From positions 4,030,001 to 4,094,000 of the forward strand of contig JAHRBC010000002.1 of assembly GCA_022702545.1 (NCBI GenBank): a stretch of 64,000 bases of DNA, in the 5' to 3' direction. Numbering within the stretch: position 1 is the first letter of the stretch; each line of letters opens with the position of its first letter. The position numbers and the translations under genes are program-made. The DNA is from Phycomyces nitens. Its lineage: Eukaryota > Mucoromycota > Mucoromycetes > Mucorales > Phycomycetaceae. Below are positions 47,007 through 59,708 of this stretch, one piece after another. Below the pieces are notes generated by a model that was given only the letters and a program-made list of their open reading frames with translations, was not told where the DNA came from and did no database searches.

Positions 47007-48741
47007 AAGATTGAAGTAAAAAGGTGAAGATACACAACCTACTGTTAGCAAGACATGTTCTATATTATATACATGTGTATCATAACAGTTCTACAAATAT
47101 TAAAGCGTCTAATTTCAAAATAAAGTACAAAAATCCACCGCAGCACATGCACCAGTCCAATATTCTCATTTTACAATCGTCCACATAAGCCGATTTTAAT
47201 AACCAGTATATTCAGCCATTTGTACTTGTTCAATTTAAAAACAAAAATTTGAATGTCATTGAATAACTACTGCATTTGCTACAGTAGAGCATCTTGGGAT
47301 CCTACTCGAAGCAGATTTGCTCTTTTTATTTTTATTTTTGTAAGGAAAAAAAGGGTATTCTTATTTATAGGTAATTGACAGTAAATTTATTATTGACAAT
47401 ACTAGAAAGTGTAGAAGGTGCCATCTTAAAGATGCAACCAAAAGATTGTATAGATTCATGCATTTGAATGGTTTTTTTTCAAAAGTTACAAGGAGTATTT
47501 AAACATGATCAAAGTCTTTCATATTGTTTGTTCAAAACTGTAAAGTAATCTCACACACACTTACTAAGCTCACTTTTTCGATTGCACCTTTGGTATCATG
47601 AATTAGTTGTAAATATTGGCATAAGAACAACATTAATAAAAGAAGCAAAAGAATGTGCCAATGCTATACTGTACATGTGCTAAACATCAAATAGTTTCAA
47701 AATCTAAGAATCCTATAAACTCAATGTCTTTTGGATGGTCTTGATCCCAATTTACACCTAGAATTTTAAACAATGTCTTTCATCATGGGAGTTTATGCCT
47801 TCAATTTACTAAAAAAAATCGGCTAAACTGTGATGGTAATATTAACTCTACCAATTCATTTAATGCCAAATTACATTATGAAATGTATGTAGATTATTTA
47901 TACACTTTAATACTGATTTGGATAAGAGTTTAATGGACACAATTCTCCAAATACCTTGTAAAAGGCTGTTGGTTTCGGACCAGAGTTTTTGAGAAATAGT
48001 ATTGGGATTGGTTCTTGACAATGATTCATCAACACTATAGAGATGATTACTGGGTAAAATACTAGACTAAACCATTGTCTGCCCTTGGATCAATTTATAG
48101 TTACTGAGGAATCAAAGCAACCATGAACCAAGGATAGTAAAAAAAAACAAATTAATGATATCGACTTTATTGGCTTTCCTTGATCCTCAGACTAAGGGCT
48201 GCGTCTTTAGCACAAGACCAAGTTACAATGGTAATTCTGAGAGAATGTCTTTTAAAAGAGTCGTGCATTGGGCGTGTACCGTAATGGAAAAGTGCCTTTT
48301 AACGCAGAGACAGTTTAGATATAATGCTTTGGGATCCAGGGCATTACGAAACTCTAGACTAAGCCAATCAGTCGTTCCAGTCGAGACTTTAATCGTATTT
48401 TTCTCAAAATCATAAAACTCTATAGCAAACTGTTCAAAAATCATACTGATGAGTATCTTGATATTAGAGTTGTTGCAATTGAACCGACTTGGCCTATAGT
48501 TGGGCTACTTCATGCTTTTAGACTAATTACAGCCAATCATATCGATTTGGAATCCCAGAAACCTGGCAAGAAATCCCAAATGGATAGGGGTAGAATAGCG
48601 CCACGCAAAAGGAAAGCGTGTCACACTCACTGAATTTATTCTCTCTCCTCTTTCTCAAACGCTTTAAAAGACCGACAAAAAAGATCAAAGAGAAAGCAGG
48701 AAGAAAAAAAAAAGATAGATTGTAGTGAACAAGCATCGATC
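47007..48741. other. AT-rich intergenic region
   Basis: About 1.7 kb without a supported gene. An 86-codon frame at 48155-48415 has no motif. The last ~150 bases are the DBP9 promoter and leader (A-rich just before the ATG). Confidence 0.5.
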
Positions 48742-50986
48742 ATGACAGATTCATCCCGCTCAACCGAAACATTCGAATCATTCGACTTTGATCCTCGCTT
48801 GGCTCGAGCTGTAGCCCAGCTTAACTTTACTCACCCAACTCTCGTCCAGCAAAAGGTCATTCCTCTTGCCTTGGCAGGAAAAGACATTCTGGCGCGTGCA
48901 CGGACTGGTAGTGGAAAGACAGCCGCATACTCCATGCCAATCGTCGAAAAGATCTTGGCTTCAAAGGAGGCAAGTTACAGCTCAACAACATAAAACTTGA
49001 AAAAAAAAGCTGACAAGATTGATCTCATCTAGTCTATTGATGCCGAACCTGCAATCAGGGCATTGATTCTTGTGCCTACCAGAGAATTAGCAGAGCAGGT
49101 TACCGGCCACATCAACAAGCTTCTTGTGTACTCTAACCAGATCGTCAAGGTGGCTAATTTGGCTGGACAAGTGGCTCCACAGTTGCAGAGGTTGGTTTAT
49201 AAGAATGATTGTTTAATCAGGCACCAGGATTTAAATGGTTGGAGTATGGAACTAATATTTTAATCCCATAGACCTCTCTTGGCTGAGAAGCCAGATATTA
49301 TTGTAGCCACACCCAGCAAGGCTTTGGTTCATCTCGAAGCACATGTAAGCCAATTACACTGAAAATAACAAGTAATTTAAACTCTATCCATAGAACATGG
49401 TCCTGGACAAGTCGCTCGAGAACCTAGTAATTGATGAGGCAGATTTGATCTTGTCTTTTGGCTATGAAGACGATCTTCGCAAGATCCTCTCATTCTTGCC
49501 AAAGATCTACCAGAGCTTCCTCATGTCAGCAACCTTTACAAAGGTATTATCCAAATTTTTTTAATAGGACTTTTGACTAATGGCTGGCTATAGGATATTG
49601 AAGAACTCAAGGATCTTGTATTGAGAAAGCCCGTGCTTTTGGAATTGGATGAAGATGAGGATGAGGCTGAACAGCTCTCGCAATATGTGATCAAGTAAGT
49701 CATCCTAAATTGGGTACATTTTCATGGCGTGTTCTGACTGTGATGTAGATGTTCAGAGTTTGAAAAGTTTCTTTATACATTTGTCATTATCAAATTGCGT
49801 CTTATCAAAGGAAAGGTTATTCTGTTTGTGAATGACATTGACCGTTGCTACAAGCTCAAGTTGTTCCTCGAGCAATTCTCTATCAAATCGTGTGTTCTCA
49901 ACTCTGAATTGCCATTGAACTCAAGGTAACATATATTGGGAAATAGCCAATCAATGGATCTGATACTAATTATTGACTGAATACTATAGATATCATATCG
50001 TAGAAGAGTTTAACCGTGGAATTTATGATTATCTTATTGCCACTGATGAATCAGAGCTCAAGGGTGAGCAGGATAGCGAAGATGAAGACAAGACAACAGA
50101 AGAAAAGGGTAGGTTTTGTATATATCGGTATATACCAGCAGTATGTTGAACTCTATGCTTTCAGAGAAACCCAAGAAGAAGGCAAAGGTTCAGCGCGACA
50201 AGGAGTATGGTGTGTCGCGTGGTGTTGATTTCCAAAACGTAGCTGCTGTAATCAACTTTGATTTCCCTACCTCATCCAAGGCTTATACCCATCGTGTGGG
50301 TCGTACCGCACGAGGTGGCCAACGTGGTATGAGTTTGAGTTTTGTGGTTACTCGCGAGTCAATGGATACCCACAAGGATAATGGTCGTGGAAACAACGTC
50401 CATGATGAAGTAGTATATAAGCGTGTTCAGAAACAACAAGCAGAAAAAAAGGCAGAATTGAAGCCCTATGCCTTTGAGAAGAAAAACGTAGATGGCTTCA
50501 AGTACAGAGTACAGGATGCTCTCAAGGCTGTCAACAAGATGGCCGTCAAGGAAGCACGTATCAAGGAAATCAAGCGTGAGATTATGAACTCTGAAAAGTT
50601 AAAGGTAAAGACAATCATATATTTGGGGACTTGACTAATATACTCTAAAGGCACATTTTGAAGACAAGCCAAAAGATCTCGACTTCCTTCGCCATGACCA
50701 GGCACTGCAGCCTAGCAAGGTCCAGGAACACATGAAGCATATCCCATCATATCTGATGCCTCGTGTGGCAGCACCCAATGCTCTTGCAGTAGACCAAGCA
50801 TCACAGCCCGTAGCTCCTGCTGGACCCAATGTCCCATTCAACAGCGAGAAGCGCCGGAGGGCCATGGATGGCAAGAGCCATGTAAAGGTATTTGACGAAT
50901 ACTTCTCTTGGCCAAAATACTTACCATTCTCTATTCAACAGAAGCGAAAGGCTGATCCATTAAAGTCCATCAAGGTCCGTCGTTAA
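48742..50986 (+). CDS. DBP9: DEAD-box RNA helicase Dbp9 (DDX56 type)
   Basis: Ten exons (48742-48969, 49033-49190, 49272-49344, 49394-49543, 49594-49694, 49749-49925, 49990-50108, 50165-50604, 50651-50887, 50942-50986) give 575 residues. It acts in assembly of the 60S ribosomal subunit in the nucleolus. Motifs: ARTGSGKT (residues 53-60), [12 protein letters not shown] (167-170), SAT, and [10 protein letters not shown] (378-387). The split motif region with an acidic insert ([30 protein letters not shown]) is typical of Dbp9. The first intron starts with GC (48970-48971, GCAAGT); no GT donor there keeps the frame. Intron 2 has a weak GTTGGT donor. It converges on FOL3 with only ~195 bases between stops. 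Confidence 0.95.
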
Positions 50987-51181
50987 ATTCTCCTGCATTA
51001 ATCTACACAACAACACCACCAGCAACAACAACAATAAAAAAAATATACTCTTACATGCAAAACACACCTTCATTAAGATTTATAAAACTAAAACGAAATA
51101 ATATTAAGCGTAAAGAGGTTGGATAGAGAATGAAGAGTATGTGCAGCCAATTCCTCCAATAGATTTGTACAAGAAAATACA

Positions 51182-52507
51182 TCAATCAAGCAAACGATAA
51201 AAGTCGGCAACAAGATATAGAGACCCACATAGGACCACTAGATCACGGCCATGGCGCACAACAGAAGATGCCTTTAAAAGAGCATTGTCAAGAGATTTAA
51301 ATCCCTCGCTCTCTGCAGCAATGTCCTTTGCACAGTCAGAGATCTCTATTGGGTCCACAGAGTTTATCCATGGCATCCCTGTTGGCTGTGAGAACGGGAC
51401 AGAATAGACAATGTCGTTGGGCTGTACGAGAGACTTGACCATAGCCTTGACATCTTTACCCATAGTGGCACCCAAGATCCAGATGACACGCGATAGATGG
51501 TATTTACTACAAAGACTATCGACATGAATACGCAATGCGCTTGTTGCAGGTGGATTATGGGCCCCATCAACCAAGACAGACAAAAGGTCCCAGTCGGGCC
51601 GTTTAAGCTTGGGATGTGTTTCGGGAGTAATCCAGTCAAGGCGACCAGGCCAAGAAGTCCTTTCCATCCCAAGCTTCAGTAGGTCAGGATCAAGTGTGAA
51701 GTTTGGCAGGGTATCAAGCCGACTGAGCCAATCCAAGACAGTGACAGCTGTGGCAGAGTTTGAGCGCTGGTAGTCGCCGTTTAATGGAATAGGATACTCA
51801 TGCTTAATATTCCAGGATTCATGTGTGAGTGTGTTTTGGGCCACATACTCTAGATGACACAGCATCCCATGGTTGGTCTGTGAAATACATTCGGCCGACT
51901 GGACACACACACACGGTGCTCCCAACTCTTGAGCATAAGAAATAATGACCTTGAGTATACTGGGATCTTCTTGGGGAGATATTACCACAGGGCAATTGGG
52001 TTTTATGATGCCGGCCTTTGCTTCCGTAATTGACTCGATTGAACCACCCAACATCCCGGCATGATCCCAGCCGATCGGTGTCAAGACACTCACAAGAGGT
52101 ACCTCAAACACATTTGTGGCATCCAATTTTCCTCCCATTCCAACCTCAATAACCACCACGTCCAATTTGAGCTGGTCAAATAGCCACAATGCAGTCGCCA
52201 CTTGACATTCAAACGATGTTGCTCGAGTGCCTGCTTTGGTGTCCACAGCTTGAATGTGTTTGCAGGCATTCACATAAACTTCTTGGGTAATAAGCTCTTC
52301 ATTCACTCTAATGCTGTCGCGTGGTTCAAGGAGATGAGGTGAATTGAATCGTCCGACAGTAATGTTATGCTGGTGCAAGACTGATGAAATATATGCACAA
52401 ATAGATCCCTTTCCATTCGTTCCTGCAACATGAACTGCCTTTAGTCTATCCTGAGGGTTGCCCAGGGCAGTCAAAAGGGCTTTTATGCGCTCAAGTCCGA
52501 GATCCAT
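51182..52507 (-). CDS. FOL3: Dihydrofolate / folylpolyglutamate synthase (FOL3 type)
   Basis: Single exon, 441 residues. ATP-dependent Mur-type ligase that joins glutamate to dihydropteroate (or extends folates). P-loop AGTNGKGS at residues 28-35, SPHLLEPRDSIRVN at 56-69, VVVIEVGMGGKLDATN and LTPIGWDHAGMLG are hallmarks. The short N-terminus and lack of a mitochondrial presequence fit cytosolic Fol3 better than Met7, but without alignment the two activities cannot be told apart. Divergent from PRI1 across a 473-bp shared promoter. Confidence 0.9.
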   Translation of the reverse strand: MDLGLERIKALLTALGNPQDRLKAVHVAGTNGKGSICAYISSVLHQHNITVGRFNSPHLLEPRDSIRVNEELITQEVYVNACKHIQAVDTKAGTRATSFECQVATALWLFDQLKLDVVVIEVGMGGKLDATNVFEVPLVSVLTPIGWDHAGMLGGSIESITEAKAGIIKPNCPVVISPQEDPSILKVIISYAQELGAPCVCVQSAECISQTNHGMLCHLEYVAQNTLTHESWNIKHEYPIPLNGDYQRSNSATAVTVLDWLSRLDTLPNFTLDPDLLKLGMERTSWPGRLDWITPETHPKLKRPDWDLLSVLVDGAHNPPATSALRIHVDSLCSKYHLSRVIWILGATMGKDVKAMVKSLVQPNDIVYSVPFSQPTGMPWINSVDPIEISDCAKDIAAESEGFKSLDNALLKASSVVRHGRDLVVLCGSLYLVADFYRLLD

Positions 52508-52980
52508 TCAAAAGTAGATTGGTAGATAGATGATCAAGGACAGGCCAAAAGCACTATAGCATCTATACCATCTTTAAAAAAATCACAAACCCCGACAGAG
52601 ATAGTTGAGATGCTTAAATTTACTTGATAAAAAAAATAGATACATGTAATTTGTATTTGGAAGCCTATTAAAGACCTCTTTAAACCTGTCTTTAAGTGGC
52701 ACATTTTGACAGTTTTGGTTCTAATCTCTGTTTGTTCCCAAGCCTATTTGACACCATGTCTTTTTTTTAACTGATTAATTAATTAACCATCTTTTAAAAT
52801 TGCATAGCAAGACTGAGCGTGGCTTGTATTGACGCGCCCTTTATTCACCATTTATTTATTCAGGGCGGAGGAAGATCCACCATCGCGTTACGCGAAGACA
52901 GCCACGACACGAATATTAAACTTCAGACCAATCCTGGTTTTCTTTCACTCTTGCTCGTAACAAGACCATAATCAATTTCA
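52508..52980. promoter_or_regulatory. Shared FOL3/PRI1 promoter with CGCG elements
   Basis: 473 bases between divergent starts. It contains tcgcgttacgcga (52883-52895), two inverted CGCGA cores, and gacgcgcc (52831-52838). ACGCG(A/T) and CGCGAA are the known cores bound by fungal MBF/SBF, and GCGC by E2F, at DNA-replication genes. CGCG is rare in this AT-rich intergenic DNA. Both flanking products (primase, folate for thymidylate) serve DNA synthesis. Confidence 0.55.
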
Positions 52981-55231
52981 ATGGCAGATCAGGATCAAGG
53001 TGCCCGATCTCTTTATTTGTTTTCTTGTTTTTTAATTGTAGCTACAAAAACCCATATAACAATAATAAAATCGCTCTCATCAACCCAGAAAGACTCATGC
53101 TCTCGAATCTAGTCAATGACGAATTAGAAGGTCTCGATGTCAACATGTTTGATACAGATTCAGACGAAGAGATCACTGGTGTACATGATAGAATGGCCAA
53201 TGTTCAATTACAAACACCCCAGAGAGACCAGAACCAACAATTGCCAACAACCAGCTATCCAGTTAGATCTACTCCACTATACGATCAACAAAAAAGCGAA
53301 TCAGCCGTCTGGTGAGGGCCTTTTTTATTTATTTTCTTCTTCTTCTTCTTTGGTTTTTCATTAAGTCTTGTTGCAATGTAAAAAGTTGAGATTAACTTGG
53401 AAAGGATCATTAAGGCAATCTGTTAATCACGACGGAAACTCTGCCTTCTTGCTTCGGGCTTTCTACAATCGCTTTTTCCCTTACAAGACCTACTTTCAAT
53501 GGCTCAATTACGATACAGGTAGCCGATCCAAGAAACCTTGCAATTTTCCTAAAGTTAACAATCTGTTCCACAGCTCCCACAAAAAACTTTTCTCATCGAG
53601 AATTCAGTTTTACTTTGAGACCTGATATCTATGTCCGTTACAATTCGTTTGTCGATGCCGATGAGTTTCGGAAAGAGATTGAAAGATTCCAGCCTGTAAA
53701 GATTGATATTGGTGCTGTGTATACCGTAAAGGTAAATTGATTGTCGAATTTGAGGGGAGGGAATCCGTATTGACTGTGTGGGGATCTATATAGCCAAAGA
53801 ACAAAAAGTCTGTGACCGAGAAAGCATTCCGTCCTGTCGAAAAGGAGCTTGTGTTTGATATAGATATGACAGATTATGATGAAATCAGAACATGTTGTAC
53901 TGGTGGTGATATCTGTAAGAAATGTTGGGAATTCATGACAATTGCCATCAAGGTCATTGACACTTCATTGGAAGGTAAGTTTTTTATTGGTGAAATGGGA
54001 TGGCCAAGTAAAATATGCGTACATTATCTGTAGAGGACTTTGGGTTTAAGCATAGATTATGGGTGTATTCTGGTCGTCGTGGTGTTCATTGCTGGGTATG
54101 TGATGAACGTGCACGCAAGTTGGACAACGAAAGTAGAAAAGCAATTGTGAACTTCCTTGAGGTTATCAAGGTAAGATATACTTTATACACTATATTATGT
54201 TCTCTTTAATTATTGACATTGGGTGGTTCATTTAGGGTGGTTCGGATGCATCGAAAAAAGTGAATCTTGGAAATGTATTGCACCCTTCGCTTGCGTATGG
54301 ATCATTATGCTTGTAAAAACAAAGTCTCCATATAATTGACTCTCTTGTTTCTTATAGTCGATCTCTAGAGATAATCAAACCCTATTTTGGTCCTCTTGTT
54401 CTTAACTCTCAAGGAGTACTAGACACTCCAGAGAGCTGGAACAAGGTTCTAAACACAATACCTGATGCAGGTATGTGCCATCTATAGATGAATCTAAACT
54501 TGCCATACTTATACCATTAAAGGCGTCAGGGAACGATTGAATGAGATGTGGAGTGTAGACAGCATTAGTTCTGGCCAGGCAAAATGGGACGATCTAAGAA
54601 AAGTGCTGGACAAATCCGACGATAAGCAGGTCTTTTATGTAAGATTTATCAACGTTTATTATACGTTTATTGACTCTGGATATATAGAAAAAAGAGAGCT
54701 GGATGATTAGCACAATCTTCCAGTATTGTTACCCTCGCCTTGATGAAAAGGTCTCGACTAATATCAACCATTTGCTCAAGAGTCCATTCTGTGTCCACCC
54801 AAAGACCCGTAAGTTGTTTGTTTAGGGAATCCTGCAAAATCTAAACGATGCCATATTATAGAGCGCGTTTGTGTTCCAATTCCAGTGGCTACCTGTGAAA
54901 TGTTTGATCCATTTAGTGTGCCTACCCTGACCAGCTTGGTCAATGAACTCGATTCTTATACTGCAAAAAATGGTCCAGATGATAGCGAGCGCAAAATACC
55001 AGGTAAGAGATAAATAGGTAGAATCAAAGTAGTATGTATACTAAAGCAGTTTGATATCTAGATTACAAAAAGACATCCCTTCGTCCTTATATTGAGCACT
55101 TTGAAAAGTTTGTTCAGAAATTGCTTTTGGATGTCCAGCGTACAAAGAGAGGTAATTAAGGATCTGTTGTTTTGGATAATGGTATTAACTATACTTCTTT
55201 AGAGGAAGCTTCAATGTCCATGGAATTCTAG
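52981..55231 (+). CDS. PRI1: DNA primase small catalytic subunit
   Basis: Thirteen exons (52981-52999, 53089-53311, 53415-53518, 53574-53731, 53794-53974, 54034-54170, 54236-54294, 54358-54470, 54523-54638, 54688-54808, 54862-55002, 55062-55151, 55203-55231) sum to 496 residues. It makes RNA primers in the DNA polymerase alpha complex. Visible: [30 protein letters not shown], the catalytic [13 protein letters not shown] (D190 and D192), zinc-type CC-x4-C-x2-C ([12 protein letters not shown]) and [16 protein letters not shown]. The N-terminal ~75 residues are acidic and non-conserved. The 19-nt first exon and the acceptor at 53088 are the least certain parts (donor GTGCCC is poor); a start at the ATG 53097 would drop the first eight residues. 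Confidence 0.92.
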
Positions 55232-55622
55232 TACGATATTAAAATATAATCTAAAAAAATAAATAATAATAATAATAATAATTGTCTTGGTAAATCATCA
55301 TCACCAATAAATATTTCCTCTGCTTTATTGATCTGGAGTCTTTGAAACCTTGGTGTCTTGAGCTCTTTAAAGTAAACCACCAAAAAAAATACCATTTGTC
55401 TAGGGACAGACTTCTTTGGATCATGAAACTGTTGGCTTTAAAACAAGCTTGTATGCTTGTATTCAACAGGAGGTTTACACAATTTCATCTGACCTGTGGA
55501 CACACACAAAAAAAAATACTCCATTTTGGGCTGAAATTTATAGGAACTTGAGCATCTCAAAACAAAACACGAGTGCATTTCTTCTCATTTTCACATCTCA
55601 CACTCGTTGTCTTTGAATAATC
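55232..55622. other. Intergenic, CSN4 promoter side
   Basis: 391 bases between two plus-strand genes, with an AAT run at 55262-55280. No gene. Confidence 0.55.
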
Positions 55623-57163
55623 ATGGACATAACTACCCGGCTTAAAGAATGTGTGGATGCTCCTCAACAAAAAGAAAAATTGGATGCGTTTCGAAGCGTC
55701 CTAAATGACATTCTTTCGTCATCCCAAGAGGCTCAACAAGTCAATTTATTAGAAGAGTACATCAAGGCAGTTCTTGATGTCCAGGTCGGTCTGGTCATTG
55801 CACGTCAACTCTTGTCAGAGCTCATTGAGCTGCTTGACACTCGAGTAGCTGATCGCGACAACCGAAAGAAACTGCTGTTGTATGCGATTAACCAGGCACA
55901 GCTGCGGGCCGTCAGCTTTGAAGAACAAGTAATGATATTGACACAATCTCCCTCTTTCTCTATTATACTTTTTTTTGGCTATAGTTTTGACCGAATAACA
56001 AGATTATTGATTTGTATGATAGCTATCCCAAATGCGATCAAAACTCGCAGACATATACACTGACGAAGAAGACTTTTTGGAGGCTGCCAGAACCCTTCAA
56101 GGAATCTCGCTTGATTCAGGTCATCGGTAAGCCTGTTTTCCAAAGAAAACCCAAAAAGAAGCCATCTGTACAATCAGCCATTGTTTACTAAACTTCTTTA
56201 TTACCAGTGCAATCTCTGATGAATTCAAGCTGGATATCTATATCCGTATCGTTCGTCTCTTGCTCGAAGTGGATGAGACTATCTCGGCCGAGACCTACCT
56301 TAATCGCGCAGCACTCTTACTGCCAGCCACACCAGACCCAGCCCGCGGTTTGATCTTTAAACTCTCACAGGCACGTATCTTGGATGCCAAACGTCGTTTC
56401 TTGGAGGCATGCCAAAAGTACCATGAGCTCAGTTATGACTCGCAGATGGATGAGGAAGAACGCATATTTGCTCTGTAAGTCTTAATCAACAAGGTCTAGA
56501 GAATAACTAATGGTGCTTTAAAGGTCTGCTGCTGTGCAATGCGCTGTACTGGCCGGTGCTGGCCCAATGAGATCCCGTAGTCTGGCCACACTCTACAAAG
56601 ACGAAAGAACCCATCACTTGCCTTCATTCCCAATCCTTGAAAAGACATATCTTGATCGTGTAATTCGCCCCGAAGAAGTGTCTGATTTTGCAGCCACCCT
56701 TAAGCCCCATCATCTTGCCAGACTCACCAGCAACACCACTGTTTTCGACCGTGCTATTATAGAACACAATCTGCTGTCAGCATCCAAGATCTACAATAAC
56801 ATTTCGTTTGATGAACTGGGTGTGCTTCTGAACGTGTCTAGTGAGCAGGCAGAGCAGGCAGCATCACATATGATTGGAGAGAACAGAATGATTGGAAGCA
56901 TTGACCAGTTGGACCAATTGATCTACTTTGAGTCTGGAGGAGCAGCATTTGACCAGAGTGGAGAAGACAATGTTATCAGTGCTGCTGCTGCTGCTGCCAA
57001 TGGAACCACATTAACCAGCCAGCGTGTGGAGCAATCGATGCTGGAGATTGCAAAATGGGATTCTGGGATTCAGGATCTCTGTCAGGATATAGACACCATT
57101 GTCACCTTGATCCAAGAGCGCTATCCTGATTACGCATCCAAGCATTTCAATGCAATGGCATAA
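55623..57163 (+). CDS. CSN4: COP9 signalosome subunit 4
   Basis: Four exons (55623-55928, 56023-56126, 56208-56474, 56524-57163) give 438 residues. It is a PCI-domain scaffold subunit of the complex that removes NEDD8/Rub1 from cullins. The helical N-terminus (YINQAQLRAVSFEEQ, ISLDSGHRAISDEFKLDIYI) leads to the PCI part: RSRSLATLYKDERTHHLP, LEKTYLDRVIRPEEV, FDRAIIEHNLLSASKIYNNI and the winged helix FDELGVLLNVSSEQAEQAAS. Length is close to the usual ~400. A poly-Ala run (AAAAAANG) near residue 380 is an odd insert. Its stop is 184 bases from the stop of the convergent RUS gene. Confidence 0.93.
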
Positions 57164-57347
57164 ATAAAGGCTACAATTAATTATACAGAAACCATTTCTT
57201 TTTATTATTATTATTATATTTGTTTTATAAAAAAGATAAACTATATGATTATACTACATCATCATCTTCCTTAATATCATGGCCCTCCCAAGACAGCCTC
57301 ATTCCACTAACCAATAGTATTAATATTAGTATTAGTATTAGTATCAT

Positions 57348-59253
57348 TTACACTCTGTTGGCCAAACCAACTTGCCTGTCATTCCAGTAGACAGCATTGC
57401 TCTGCCATTCTTTGGAGTCCAACTCGGCCACAAAGGTTGGATAGCGCTCCTTGCTCCACTCGAGACTCTCCTTTAATAATTCATTGTATTTACCCCACGC
57501 AGTGTCTCTGTGAATATTCTGTTCTGAGAGCATGTCATGGAACTTATTGGCATGTAATACGGCCTTGATAACATCATTGGATCTGGAATCCTCATGGAAC
57601 ATCACCCACATTGTGCCTTTGTGATAGTTTATCAAGTAGTTCTCATGCTGTAAGACCCTTGGCAGATTAATGACACGCAGAGTTATAATCGCCCTCCACA
57701 CTTGCCTGCATAATCCCCACAACATCCTCAATCTCATTGGTATTGCTGTACGCACTACTTGCACTTGCACCTAGTTTGATACGGACAGATACGCCACCAG
57801 GAGTACCAGATGGCTTGATCCATTCACCAAACCCAATCTCTCGGTTCCTCAAGGCTTCATAGCCTACTACTTTACCAGTATCGATAAATACTCGGCTCAG
57901 GAGCATCAATTTGGCTTGGTTGAGGATTTCAAACTCGGCAGAATTGAGCATCTTGTAGGTTGCCCAGATATTTATGGGAGACAGGACGGCAAATGCGCCA
58001 AAGAGGAACAGAGGAGAATGCGAGACACTAATGATACCAACGCCAGACAGCATGCCAAGTAAATGGGCGCTTGACATCTGGGCATCATCCTTGGCCACAA
58101 TGTCACCAACATTTCCAGAGGGCTACATGCATGCACAAGTGAGGTTGAGAGGCTGTTAATATGACAATGGGTTTGGATTTGTTCAAAAGACTACTTGCAG
58201 CAAAGTTCTTTGTGAATGTCATGTGGCTTGCCATCCATATACTCTCGTGGATCAATTCAAATGTGTTTCCAACTATGTATACACGTTAGCCTCATCCAAG
58301 ATGTATCATGATTGATACCTACGAGCAGCTAGAGGCAAAAACAGCTTGGGTGATGCGACAGAGGTGCACAATTGAAGAAAAGATCCAACACACGACAAGA
58401 GCTCGCACACCTGGAATGTACCTCGTTAAAGATGATATCTTTGTACTTTATGATTGGCTTACAAACTTCCATGTCTTTGGATGTGAATCAAATGAACTGG
58501 CATAACGCTTGATAAAGAAGAGTTTTCCCACTTCTCCAATGCCATCTTTAAGCACCCTATTTGTTTGAACAATCTAGTCAATTGGGATCCAAGATCATGC
58601 CAAATTGGCTCCTACCATTGAATGGCCACTGCTCCTCCCGCAGCCTCCATGGTGCCCAAACCAAGTGAGGCTAACATGGCTTGCGAACACAGGACACCAA
58701 TCTATCCTTGGGCACACTGGATTATTCAAACCATCTATCGTTTACTGCCCTCGAATTCCTAATTACCGCTGATCCCACATAAGTCTCTAGTCCCAGCCAC
58801 AGATGGAACCGCTTGTAACAGCTATGAACAGAGTCTGGATATCTATAGTCTTTGGGGGTAAGCAAGATTCTAAAGGGGTACTTTTCCCAGTAAATACCCA
58901 ACCGGCAAGAACATTTCTCGCATGTTTTGTTTTATAGATCCCAAAACACCAAACCCGGCATTTGTGCGTCTCTTTTGACGATCCCAAGCACTGATCTGCC
59001 CGGATTGATCAGGATCGGTGGGCTGGAGCCATTCCCATACAATGTTATTGCCAATCGGACTCGAGATCCTTGGCTTGATTGTGCCTGATCTACCTTTGGC
59101 CATGGTTGTCAGGCTGGTATAGATTCGTGTGCGCCCATAGGTATGTTCAGTCAACAGGGTGGTTTTTTTGGTGGTCAGATAGCGTTTGCCGACCAGACGA
59201 GTCTGAAGGGCACGGCTATTGAGTGCCAGGGTTTGTGGAGCGCACTTTAGCAT
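57348..59253 (-). CDS. RUS-family protein (DUF647)
   Basis: Eight exons (59253-58898, 58842-58767, 58701-58616, 58556-58463, 58410-58323, 58272-58199, 58122-57706, 57647-57348; minus) sum to 496 residues in frame. Recognised by MFLPVGYPDSVHSCYKRFHL, SLGLGTMEAAGGAVAIQWVL, KDGIGEVGKLFFIKRYASSF, NTFELIHESIWMASHMTF and NVGDIVAKDDAQ, which follow the order of the RUS domain (plant ROOT UV-B SENSITIVE; human RUSF1). Several hydrophobic spans; function in fungi is not established, in plants it is linked to vitamin B6-dependent UV-B response. The first ~50 residues are basic and hydroxylated and may target mitochondria. Introns 6 and 7 start with GC (GCAAGT at 58198 and 57705); GT alternatives break the frame. 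Confidence 0.88.
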
Positions 59254-59708
59254 TTAGTCAAGGATAATGATAACAGTGCTATTATCATGGATTCACAAAG
59301 ATAACAATATCGATATCAATATATATATATGTAATATATATAATTATATATATATATATGTTATATATATAAGCAAAAGGGTAAAATAAAATAAAGGGAA
59401 AAAAAATGTATTGGATTTTGCTAGGTACCCCCTCCAAACCTCTCTCTACCCCGCTCTCTTTTCCCTTGCTCTTTCTCTTTATCTAGTGGCCATCTTTATG
59501 GCCCTGACTGACTCTGGCTCTGGCTCTGGCTCAGACTCTGGCTCTGGCCCTATTTTTTTTTCTATTCCAAAGGAGTCATAAACAAGTCCGGCTGATGTCA
59601 GCAAAAGATCGAAAAAAAAATCCAGTGAAAAATTTGAGTTAAAAAAAGAAAGGGGGGTATAGAAAGAAGTTTTGACGCTTTTTATTGCACTTTATTACTA
59701 CTGCAGCT
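59254..59708. promoter_or_regulatory. Divergent promoter region, RUS gene / eIF3j
   Basis: 455 bases between divergent starts. It holds TA runs (59320-59370), CT-rich stretches (59430-59480)and a 'ggctct' hexamer run (59508-59545). No factor site claimed. Confidence 0.5.
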
